Assembly: GCA_030039695.1 (NCBI GenBank)
Contig: JASHVB010000480.1
Coordinates: 1 to 8,718 of the forward strand
DNA from: Acetobacteraceae bacterium
Lineage (GTDB): Bacteria; Pseudomonadota; Alphaproteobacteria; Acetobacterales; Acetobacteraceae
Length of the DNA stretch: 8,718 bases
Reading direction: 5' to 3'
Under the pieces are notes generated by a model that saw nothing but the letters and a program-made list of their open reading frames with translations, was not told the DNA's origin and searched no databases. The first letter of the stretch is position 1. Every line of letters begins with the position of its first letter. Both the position numbers and the translations under genes were made by a program. This document shows positions 1-5,968 of this stretch, piece by piece.

Positions 1-110
1 GCCTCGACCTTGATCACGTTGGCACCGAAATCGGCCAGCAACTGCGCGCAGTATGGTCCAGCGAGGACGCGGCTGACGTCGATAACGCGGATACCTTCAA
101 GAACCTTCAT
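1..110 (-). CDS. Class III (CaiB/BaiF) CoA-transferase, N-terminal fragment
   Basis: Only the first 36 codons are inside the window; the gene runs off the left edge. The visible protein starts [20 protein letters not shown] and continues with [13 protein letters not shown]. This is the standard opening of family III CoA-transferases: a G-x-R-V-x-D strand, S-R-x-L-A-G-P, then L-A-D-x-G-A-x-V-I-K-V-E. Members move CoA between a donor thioester and an organic acid in the cytoplasm; the catalytic Asp lies further downstream and cannot be checked here. The ATG at 110-108 is preceded by GGAG (121-118) at a spacing of 7 bases, and this Shine-Dalgarno lies inside the arm of a palindromic repeat (114-138). 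The upstream gene is the cupin, 116 bases away on the same strand. The family call is firm; substrate and gene name are unknown. CoA activation would fit a catabolic role for the cluster, which is inference. Confidence 0.88.
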   Translation of the reverse strand, partial: MKVLEGIRVIDVSRVLAGPYCAQLLADFGANVIKVE

Positions 111-113
111 GTC

Positions 114-138
114 CCCTCTCCCGCAATGCGGGAGAGGG
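114..138. repeat. Palindromic repeat hairpin covering the CoA-transferase ribosome binding site
   Basis: An 11-bp perfect stem (114-124 with 128-138) closes a 3-base loop; the arms read CCCTCTCCCGC and GCGGGAGAGGG. It is followed by TTCGGGTGAGGGT, the usual tail of a short interspersed palindrome I recall from many alphaproteobacterial intergenic regions. On the minus strand the GGGAGAGGG arm ends three bases before the CoA-transferase ATG, so it doubles as the Shine-Dalgarno and would be base-paired in the folded RNA. No T tract follows, so it does not look like a classical intrinsic terminator. Confidence 0.75.
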
Positions 139-203
139 TTCGGGTGAGGGTATTACGTCTCGCACGTACCACCCTCGCCTCCCGCCGCTACGCGTCATGT
201 CCT

Positions 204-226
204 CCTCTCCTACCGCGCGGGAGAGG
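204..226. repeat. Second palindromic hairpin, just after the cupin stop codon
   Basis: CCTCTCC (204-210) pairs with GGAGAGG (220-226) across a 9-base loop. The sequence shares its core with the hairpin at 114-138 and lies in the opposite sense. ACCCTCGCC-like sequence near 171-180 mirrors the GGGTGAGGGT tail of the first copy, so the pair makes a degenerate two-hairpin (BIME-like) unit filling the 116-base gap between the cupin and CoA-transferase genes. It abuts the cupin stop codon and may stabilise or attenuate the transcript there. Confidence 0.6.
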
Positions 227-643
227 TCAAGTGATCGGCGCCGGGGCTTTGTTGTAGTCCTCGTCGCTGACCTTCTCGAACCAGGCGGTGCCTTCACCGG
301 TGTCCGTCGTTTCCGACATGGCGAGATGCGCGAACAGTTTGTCAGGCGCGGCACCGTGCCAATGGCGCGTGTTGGGTGGGATGATCACCGTGTCGCCAGG
401 CCGCAGTTCCTGTAGTTGCTGGCCCTCGAACTGCACACGGCCGGCGCCGGACAGGCAATACAGCGTCTGGCCGACCGGATGGCTGTGCCACGCTGTGCGT
501 CCGCCCGGCGTAAACGACACGACCGAGGCGCGCATGCGCGACGGGCTCTTGCCCTGCACGATTTCGTCGGAAAACACCGTGCCGGTGAAATTCGCCGCCG
601 GCTGCAGCTTCGTCGGACGATTGGAGGCGCGCAGAACTGTCAT
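227..643 (-). CDS. Single-domain metal-binding cupin, hydroxynitrile-lyase-like group
   Basis: 138 residues forming one small cupin barrel. Motif 1 reads G-G-R-T-A-W-H-S-H-P-V-G-Q-T-L (residues 47-61) and motif 2 reads G-D-T-V-I-I-P-P-N-T-R-H-W-H-G (83-97). His53, His55, Gln59 and His94 can supply the classic 3-His/1-Gln metal site, with His96 close by. The pattern, the length, and the conserved starts (FTGTV near residue 19) and ends (W-x-E-x-V-x-D-E-x-Y) match what I recall of the Granulicella tundricola Mn-dependent cupin hydroxynitrile lyase. That group also contains many uncharacterised cupins found beside oxidoreductases and decarboxylases, so cyanohydrin chemistry is not implied. The ATG is preceded by AGGAG (657-653) at a 9-base spacing, and a candidate promoter lies just upstream. 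Cytoplasmic: no signal peptide is seen. Fold and metal site are confident; the reaction is unknown. Confidence 0.87.
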   Translation of the reverse strand: MTVLRASNRPTKLQPAANFTGTVFSDEIVQGKSPSRMRASVVSFTPGGRTAWHSHPVGQTLYCLSGAGRVQFEGQQLQELRPGDTVIIPPNTRHWHGAAPDKLFAHLAMSETTDTGEGTAWFEKVSDEDYNKAPAPIT

Positions 644-675
644 GGATGTTCTCTCCTTGCACTTGGACTGCGGGG

Positions 676-704
676 AATCTTGAAGGGCGGCGGCGCAATG
701 TCAA
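676..704 (-). promoter_or_regulatory. Candidate sigma70-type promoter for the cupin gene
   Basis: On the minus strand a perfect -35 hexamer TTGACA (704-699) is followed after exactly 17 bases by AAGATT (681-676), which matches TATAAT at only three positions. Transcription would begin near 669, leaving a leader of about 25 bases with the AGGAG ribosome binding site. The -35 is strong and the -10 weak, so this is a moderate guess. It would let the cupin and CoA-transferase be expressed separately from the FAD monooxygenase upstream. Confidence 0.4.
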
Positions 705-736
705 ACATTCGGGCAATTCACGCCGGCAGGACACAC

Positions 737-849
737 CCCGTCATGACCGGCCTCATGCCGGCGGTCTACGCTCGATCTCGCGCAGAGGCGTCAGTCGCTG
801 AACGCTCGGCGGATGTGCGGATAGCGGGGTCAGGCCCGGCCATGACGGG
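737..849. repeat. BIME-like element: paired inverted REP-type palindromes
   Basis: The left end CCCGTCATGACCGG (737-750) and the right end CCGGCCATGACGGG (836-849) are inverted copies of one another with 13 of 14 positions matching. Each end carries its own inner hairpin; on the left, CCGGC (747-751) pairs with GCCGG (757-761), and the right end has a GGGTCAGGCCC core (827-837). CCGTCATGGCCGGG-type ends are, from memory, a common intergenic palindrome of Bradyrhizobium-like genomes. The element fills most of the 216-base gap between the FAD monooxygenase stop and the cupin promoter. It could fold into a transcript-protecting or attenuating structure between the two genes. Confidence 0.7.
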
Positions 850-859
850 AGAACCTCGG

Positions 860-2065
860 TCAGATACGCACATGCTCGGGCCGGAACCCCATGCCGAGAA
901 CGCGCGCCGGAATCCGCCGCAATACCGAAATGCGATCGAGCATGCGCGCGAACAGTGGCGGACGCGGCGTTGTCGTTGCGCGCAGAACGTTGCTGATGAC
1001 GCGGTTTTGGATTGCCGTCTGCATCGCTTGCGTCAGCTTGGTCGGCAGCTCGCGCCGGCGCTGCACCGCATGCAAATCCAGCTGCGTCACACCGCCGGCG
1101 CGCAGCCTTGGAACGAGAATGTTCGCCGCCGCAACCGCATCCTGGATCGCCAGGTTGATCCCCACGCCGCCGATCGGCGACATCGCGTGCGCCGCATCAC
1201 CGATCAGCAGCAGACCCGGCAAATCCCATTGCTCAAGTCTGTTCACCGCCACGGTCAGCAGCTTCACCTGATCCCAATCGGCGATCTCCGTCACCCGATC
1301 AGCGAAATGTGGCGCCAGGCGGACGATCTCCGCGCGGAAGTTGTCCAGGCCGGCACTCCGCACGACATCGAAGCCGCCCTTGGCGATGACGAACGCGCAC
1401 TGCCAGTAATCGCCGCGATCGAGAGTCACCAGCATTCGTCCGGCGCGGACGTGCCCGAGCGTCTGCGTCGGATCGTCGTCACGACGCGAAAGACGCAGCC
1501 ACAGCACGTCCATTGGCGACCCATGCTCGATCAAGCGCAGGCCGCTCGCATGGCGCATCGTGGAATGGCGCCCGTCAGTCGCGACCACCAGGGCGGCGTG
1601 GATTTCCAGCGGTCCGTCGGGCGATTGCGCCGCAACGCCAACGACATGGTCACTGTTGCGCAGCAGAGCGGTACCCTCGGTGCGCATGAGCACGTGGAAA
1701 TTGGAAAAACGCTTCGCTTCGCCAGACAGGAAATCGAGGAAGTCCCATTGAGGCATTAGGGCGACGAACTTGCAGCGCGTCGGCAGGTGGGTGAAGTCGA
1801 CCAACCGCAACACCTCGCCACCGATATTGGCACTCAACGTGCGCAGCTCCTGATGCGGGCGGGCGAGGAACCGGTCCAGCAGCCCAAGTTCATGCATGAG
1901 CTGCAAGGTCGACGGATGTACCGTGTCGCCACGGAAATCTCGCAGGAAATCGGCATGCCTCTCCAGCACCACCACATCGATCCCGGCGCGTGCCACCAGC
2001 AGCCCGAGCATCATGCCCGCGGGTCCGCCGCCGACCACGCAGCATGTCGTGCTCATTTGTCTCAT
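860..2065 (-). CDS. Class A FAD-dependent monooxygenase (UbiH/PHBH-like)
   Basis: 401 residues from the chosen ATG. The three marks of group A flavoprotein hydroxylases are present and in order: the dinucleotide-binding G-G-G-P-A-G (residues 12-17) after a hydrophobic strand, with L-E-R (35-37) ending the second strand; the D-G-x-x-S-x-x-R motif (Asp164-Arg171); and G-D-A-A-H-x-M-S-P-I-G-G-V-G-I-N-L-A-x-Q-D-A (289-310), which binds the FAD pyrophosphate and ribityl. Such enzymes use NAD(P)H and O2 to hydroxylate, or occasionally Baeyer-Villiger oxidise, a usually aromatic or quinoid substrate. The F-R-G-D-T-V-H-P-S-T stretch (44-53) belongs to a subgroup I know only as generic FAD-dependent oxidoreductases. 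The start is uncertain: the frame is open to 2251, and ATGs also occur at 2116 and 2056. I chose 2065 because the fold begins there and the extra N-terminus is low-complexity. No strong Shine-Dalgarno is seen at any of them. The preceding gene on this strand is LLM copy A, 139 bases away. Confidence 0.9.
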   Translation of the reverse strand: MRQMSTTCCVVGGGPAGMMLGLLVARAGIDVVVLERHADFLRDFRGDTVHPSTLQLMHELGLLDRFLARPHQELRTLSANIGGEVLRLVDFTHLPTRCKFVALMPQWDFLDFLSGEAKRFSNFHVLMRTEGTALLRNSDHVVGVAAQSPDGPLEIHAALVVATDGRHSTMRHASGLRLIEHGSPMDVLWLRLSRRDDDPTQTLGHVRAGRMLVTLDRGDYWQCAFVIAKGGFDVVRSAGLDNFRAEIVRLAPHFADRVTEIADWDQVKLLTVAVNRLEQWDLPGLLLIGDAAHAMSPIGGVGINLAIQDAVAAANILVPRLRAGGVTQLDLHAVQRRRELPTKLTQAMQTAIQNRVISNVLRATTTPRPPLFARMLDRISVLRRIPARVLGMGFRPEHVRI

Positions 2066-2178
2066 GGTGATAGTTTCGGGCACCCCATCGTCGCCGACCT
2101 CGTGGCTGTCAGCCATGGCTTTCCCGCAGGCCAGCACGAACAGGGTAGATGGCTCGGACCAGCCAGGCCACGGCGTCT

Positions 2179-2199
2179 GACGCCGGCGCCGCCGGCGTC
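2179..2199 (-). terminator. GC hairpin after LLM copy A
   Basis: A perfect 9-bp stem, GACGCCGGC (2179-2187) with GCCGGCGTC (2191-2199), closes a 3-base loop and begins six bases after the LLM copy A stop codon. There is no T tract on the minus strand, so it is not a canonical intrinsic terminator. It may act as a 3' stabiliser or attenuator between LLM copy A and the FAD monooxygenase gene. Confidence 0.4.
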
Positions 2200-2204
2200 C
2201 TGTG

Positions 2205-3467
2205 TCACTCCGCCGCAAGCCGCCTTGGGGTGTAGGCGGGAATAGCGGCACGGAGCGATGCGTCCATCGGTTGCGGCCACCAGCGATGCTCCCACTCCGA
2301 GAACAAAGATCTGAGCATCGGTGTGACGTGCTGCGCGAACATCCGGGTGTTGTAGCGCGTCAGTTCCTTGCTCATATTGCCAAACTGCAGCAACATCATC
2401 AGGTTCCCGACATTGAGGTTGGTCGCGACTTCACGAAGCTGTTCCGCGACCTCGTCGGGCGAGCCGACGATGACGTATCCGTTCTCCACGATGGCATCCA
2501 TCTCGCGCGCCAGCGTGTTGAATTTGTTAGCGTATTCCGCAGCTTTGGCGACCTGACTCTGCAGGCCTTTGCGCTGCGTCGCCTCCGTCGCATAGCCGGG
2601 AGGCGCGGCGAAGCGCGGGTCGATGTGCAGGCAGTTGCCATAGAAATATTCCGCGGATTCGGCGTACAGTTCCATTGCGTGCTGGCGGGATTCGCCGACG
2701 CCGACGAACTGCAGGAAGCCGGCGCGATACGGATTGCGGTCCTTGCCGAGCGAATCCATCTCGCTCCAGAACCCGTCCATTGTCGCTTTACCGATCTTGT
2801 AGCCGTAGTAAGACAGATAGCAGTACACGTAATCCATTTCTGCGCACCAGCGCCACGTTTCGATGGAGCCGCCGCCGGGCACCCAGATCGGTGGATGCGG
2901 GCTCTGCACCGGGCGCGGCCAAATATTAACGTACCGTTGCTGGTTATAGCGGCCATTGAACGCAAACGTGTCTTTGTCAGTCCAAGCACGCAGGATCAGG
3001 TCGTGCGCTTCATGGTAACGGTCTCGCAACGTCGAGGGGTTCTGGCCGTAAGCGTAGCACGTGTCCATCGGCGAGCCGACCGGGAAGCCCGCAATCAGCC
3101 GGCCGCCGGAGATGCAGTCGATCATGGCGAATTCTTCCGCCACACGGGTCGGCGGATTGTACAATGCGAGCGAATTGCCCATGACGCAGATTGAGGTGTC
3201 GGTGGTACGTCGCGCCAGCGATGACGCAACCAGGTTGGGCGACGGCATCAACCCGTACCCGTTGGAGTGGTGTTCATTGACGCAGACGGCGTCGAAACCG
3301 CATTCGGCCGCATATTCGAGCTCGTCCATGAAGTCGTTGTACATGTGGTGCGCGCGCTGCGGATCGAACAAGGAGGAATGGATATCGACCCAGACCGACG
3401 GATGCTTGTTGCGAAAACCCGCCGGAAGTTCGGTGTAGGGCATCAGATGGAACCACATCAGGCGCAT
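2205..3467 (-). CDS. LLM class (luciferase-like) flavin-dependent oxidoreductase, copy A
   Basis: 420 residues, the length usual for two-component flavin monooxygenases and related enzymes with the bacterial luciferase TIM-barrel fold. Visible marks are V-C-V-N-E-H-H-S-N-G-Y-G (residues 61-72), which belongs to the active-site side of the barrel, the barrel strand S-G-G-R-L-I-A-G-F-P-V-G (120-131), and P-H-P-P-I-W-V-P-G-G-G-S (about 191-202). Family members use reduced FMN or F420 to oxygenate or reduce aldehydes, ketones, terpenoids or sulfur compounds; the substrate here is unknown. No flavin reductase gene is present, so a partner must be supplied from elsewhere. The ATG overlaps the end of the MmgE/PrpD gene by 10 bases and has a strong AGGAG (3480-3476) 8 bases upstream, which implies translational coupling. 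It is a paralogue of the gene at 5969-7222: about 85% identical over the first 200 residues by hand count, falling to roughly 55% in the last 120. Confidence 0.92.
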   Translation of the reverse strand: MRLMWFHLMPYTELPAGFRNKHPSVWVDIHSSLFDPQRAHHMYNDFMDELEYAAECGFDAVCVNEHHSNGYGLMPSPNLVASSLARRTTDTSICVMGNSLALYNPPTRVAEEFAMIDCISGGRLIAGFPVGSPMDTCYAYGQNPSTLRDRYHEAHDLILRAWTDKDTFAFNGRYNQQRYVNIWPRPVQSPHPPIWVPGGGSIETWRWCAEMDYVYCYLSYYGYKIGKATMDGFWSEMDSLGKDRNPYRAGFLQFVGVGESRQHAMELYAESAEYFYGNCLHIDPRFAAPPGYATEATQRKGLQSQVAKAAEYANKFNTLAREMDAIVENGYVIVGSPDEVAEQLREVATNLNVGNLMMLLQFGNMSKELTRYNTRMFAQHVTPMLRSLFSEWEHRWWPQPMDASLRAAIPAYTPRRLAAE

Positions 3468-4924
3468 GGCGGTCTCTCCTCTCTCTTCCGCGCGTCTCGC
3501 TTCCGCGCGAGGTAACGGGCGATGGTGCGCACATCCTCCACCGAATCGAGATTGGCAATCCGCTCGCAGAATTCGTCAAGCGCGGCGGGCGGTATGGGCA
3601 GCGCTGACAAATCCGCGCAGCGGCGGAATTTTTCGCTGACCTCGTCGAACGTCATCGGATTGCGCGGATGGCCCTTCACATATCGTTCACATCCGCTCCA
3701 GACCGAGCCGTCGGTGCTACGGATCTCCACATCAACCGGCGGGTAGCCTTCATGCTTGCCCAACTCGTTCTTCGCGTCGGTCACGGTGAGCGTGACCTTG
3801 CGCGAGAGCGCCAGGATTGCCGGGTCAGCGAGCGCAAGCTCCGTCAACGTATCCGGCAGTACCGCGCCCTTCATCAGTGCCAGAGCGATAGTGAACGGCA
3901 TGCTGAACTGCGCCTCGTTGATGGTGCGCGGTGCGTATTTTGGCTCGCCATGTTCGTTCAGACCGGCAAGCGTCATCATGTAATCGCTGGTACGTACGAT
4001 AATTCGCTCGATCGACGCCGGATCGATGTGATGCGCACTGGCCAGCGCGAGCGAGGTGTATATCGGATGATGCGTCGCCTTGCACGCGGCGTAGGGCTTG
4101 ATGCTGACCGCGCCGCTTTCGAATTCGCTACCAAGTCCGGAGAGCAGTGCATCTGCGTGATATTCACCGCGAAAATACAGCCGATAGAGACCGGCTCCAC
4201 CCAGCAGTGGCGAATGCGCGCCGCGATGGCCTCGGCGCGCAAGCTCTACCGCCACGACACCGGCGCGCGCGCCAATGCCGGCATTCAGCCAGACGTCCCA
4301 CGTGCCGTCGCTGGTGGACAGCACGTTGCCGGAGCAGTGCGCGTAGGCAGCGCCCATCGCATGCAACAACACGTTGCGGTCGAGACGGTGCAACCGGCCG
4401 ACAGTCGCGGCGACCCCGAACGGTGACACCGTCGGGCCTTCCCAGCCCACGCGCCCCGCGTCGCCGGCCGCGAGCCGCAGCCGCACAAGGATATCGCCAC
4501 CGACGGCGATCGCGGCGATGAGTTCGCGTCCGCTGACGGGACATGGGAGACGTTCCAGCACCGCCAGTGCGGCCGGCACGATCATGACGTTGACATGGCC
4601 GCCGTGGCCTTGCCTGGCGCGCGATGAACCCTCATGCACGTCGTCGAGCTCCCGACAGCGAGCCATGACCGCGTTCGCGAACGCGGCTTCGGCCGCCGGC
4701 ACCGCGTCCCCGTATACCCAAAGCGTACTTTCTGGTGCTCCACCATGCTCGCGTGTCATGTCGGCAACGATACGACCGCAGTCGGCTGAGCTGCCGGCGA
4801 GGCCGGCGCCTGCCGTGTCGACGATCGCCTTCTTGACGGTCGCGACAACATGCGACGACAGGTCCTCGTAGCGAACGCCAAGCGCATGGTCGACCAATGC
4901 GACGATCGGATCCGTTGCGGTCAT
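3458..4924 (-). CDS. MmgE/PrpD family protein (2-methylcitrate dehydratase-like)
   Basis: 488 residues, somewhat longer than the usual 450. The family has an all-helical domain plus a smaller alpha/beta domain and includes 2-methylcitrate dehydratase, cis-aconitate decarboxylase and iminodisuccinate epimerase. Recognisable pieces are V-D-T-A-G-A-G-L-A-G-S (35-45), the E-L-D-D-V-H-E segment (92-98) with Asp94, Asp95 and His97 near the substrate pocket, the helix G-I-G-A-R-A-G-V-V-A-V-E-L-A-R-R-G (216-232), and K-P-Y-A-A-C-K-A-T-H-H (276-286), the family's K-P-Y-x-x-C-x-x-T-H signature. The Lys and His usually seen just before the 216-232 helix (as in K-x-L-H-x-G) look replaced by V-W-L-N. The ATG is certain because a TGA lies three codons upstream and no other Met follows until residue 56; no clear Shine-Dalgarno is seen. 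It overlaps LLM copy A by 10 bases, so the two are probably co-produced. Substrate unknown; do not name it prpD. Confidence 0.88.
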   Translation of the reverse strand: MTATDPIVALVDHALGVRYEDLSSHVVATVKKAIVDTAGAGLAGSSADCGRIVADMTREHGGAPESTLWVYGDAVPAAEAAFANAVMARCRELDDVHEGSSRARQGHGGHVNVMIVPAALAVLERLPCPVSGRELIAAIAVGGDILVRLRLAAGDAGRVGWEGPTVSPFGVAATVGRLHRLDRNVLLHAMGAAYAHCSGNVLSTSDGTWDVWLNAGIGARAGVVAVELARRGHRGAHSPLLGGAGLYRLYFRGEYHADALLSGLGSEFESGAVSIKPYAACKATHHPIYTSLALASAHHIDPASIERIIVRTSDYMMTLAGLNEHGEPKYAPRTINEAQFSMPFTIALALMKGAVLPDTLTELALADPAILALSRKVTLTVTDAKNELGKHEGYPPVDVEIRSTDGSVWSGCERYVKGHPRNPMTFDEVSEKFRRCADLSALPIPPAALDEFCERIANLDSVEDVRTIARYLARKRDARKREERPPCA

Positions 4925-5093
4925 GCAGGGTCACACCAAATCTGCACGCGGTGCGCCGGTTGCGTGGTCATTACGGGACCCGCTGGGTCGCAGCGAGCCC
5001 GCTCAGGGGTAATTCGCCACGACCGGGATTGCCTTGGCGCGGCGCGCCTCGCGCTGAGAGATTGGGACGCACACCTACGCTCCGACAAACACA

Positions 5094-5963
5094 CTACGTC
5101 GTGTTGAGCGACACCGTGCCCGAAAGCACAGCTCGGTTGGATAGCTGGTCCATGCTCACAATATCGAAACTACCGGTCTTCGCATCGCCGCCAACCCTGG
5201 CCTGTCCCTGCAGGCGCAGGCCAGGCAGCAGGTTCCGCAGAAAGGTCACAGAATACCGCGCCCCAGACAGCCAGCGTTCGCCATAGAGCCGCGCAAACAT
5301 GCAATTCATCAAGCCGATCGAATACCGTCCCGGTGCGATGATGTCCGCAAGCCCGGCCGCCTGGGCGATGTCCATTCGGTTATGCAAGCTGGGATGCGGG
5401 CCGTAGACGGATTCCTCGGCGCCGAAGAAGTCCAGGATGTTCTCGCGCAACAGCGTTCTCGCCCCGAACGAAAGCTGCAATGCCGGTTCATCGCTGACAG
5501 CGGGCGCGACCCGCGGCCGGGCCTCGCCGTCGGACCTGCGTCGCGCCTCGATCACCTCGCGGAAGTTCAGCAGCATGCTGTTATCGACGCTGCACACGAG
5601 GTCGCCGGTGTCATCGTGCGTCTCCAGCGTGAACACGACATAACGTCCACCACGGCGTTCGTACTTGCCGGAAAGGCGACAGCTCACCAGGATGCGTTCA
5701 CCGAGCGCCACTGGCTTCAGCAAGGCGATGTCGCATTTCGCATGCACGCTGCCTTCCCAAGAAAACCGCTTTCGCATCACCCAGGAATGCTGGCCGCACA
5801 GCAGGCTCGGCTCGGCAAATCTGCTGTCAGGCAGGAACGCGCTTTCCGACAGCGAATAGGATGCGAGCCGCCGGCGATTATAGTCGAGCGGGATCGTATA
5901 AGCGATCGGCCCGACGGCCTCGCCGATCGGCGCTGTGTCATAGATCAGCGGTTCCGTAGCCAC
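5094..5963 (-). CDS. MaoC-like double hot-dog dehydratase/hydratase-fold protein
   Basis: 289 residues with a GTG start. There are two hot-dog halves. Half one (about 10-135) contains I-G-E-A-V-G-P, I-P-L-D-Y-N and A-L-L-K-P-V-A-L-G-E-R-I. Half two (about 162-285) contains the long helix E-N-I-L-D-F-F-G, then S-L-H-N, A-G-L-A-D-I-I-A-P-G, and V-T-F-L-R-N-L-L-P-G. This is the layout of fungal-type or FAS1-like enoyl-CoA hydratases of the MaoC superfamily, which add water to enoyl thioesters. In the usual G-D-x-N-P-x-H site the His is kept (His194) but the Asp position reads Pro189, so ordinary (R)-hydratase chemistry is doubtful. I chose the GTG at 5963 because GGAG (5975-5972) lies 8 bases upstream and the stop of LLM copy B is only 5 bases away. 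An ATG at 6059 in the same frame would overlap that gene and adds a non-homologous leader. It is transcriptionally and probably translationally coupled to LLM copy B. Confidence 0.82.
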   Translation of the reverse strand: MATEPLIYDTAPIGEAVGPIAYTIPLDYNRRRLASYSLSESAFLPDSRFAEPSLLCGQHSWVMRKRFSWEGSVHAKCDIALLKPVALGERILVSCRLSGKYERRGGRYVVFTLETHDDTGDLVCSVDNSMLLNFREVIEARRRSDGEARPRVAPAVSDEPALQLSFGARTLLRENILDFFGAEESVYGPHPSLHNRMDIAQAAGLADIIAPGRYSIGLMNCMFARLYGERWLSGARYSVTFLRNLLPGLRLQGQARVGGDAKTGSFDIVSMDQLSNRAVLSGTVSLNTT

Positions 5964-5968
5964 GGCGC

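Noticed and set aside
416..1759. 447-codon plus-strand open frame
   Set aside because: It lies antisense to the FAD monooxygenase and cupin, both of which have clear family motifs. The translated product is rich in Arg, His and Gln with no recognisable domain, typical of the complement of GC-rich genes.
2066..2251. N-terminal extension of the FAD monooxygenase (open back to 2251)
   Set aside because: The extension is Arg/Pro-rich, overlaps the end of LLM copy A and has no counterpart in the family, whose FAD-binding strand starts within a few residues of the N-terminus. A start at 2116, preceded by GGGAAAG, remains a minor possibility.
2202..3194. 330-codon plus-strand open frame
   Set aside because: Fully antisense to LLM copy A; no motif and unlikely composition. 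A similar antisense frame appears over LLM copy B (6323-6919), as expected from shared sequence.
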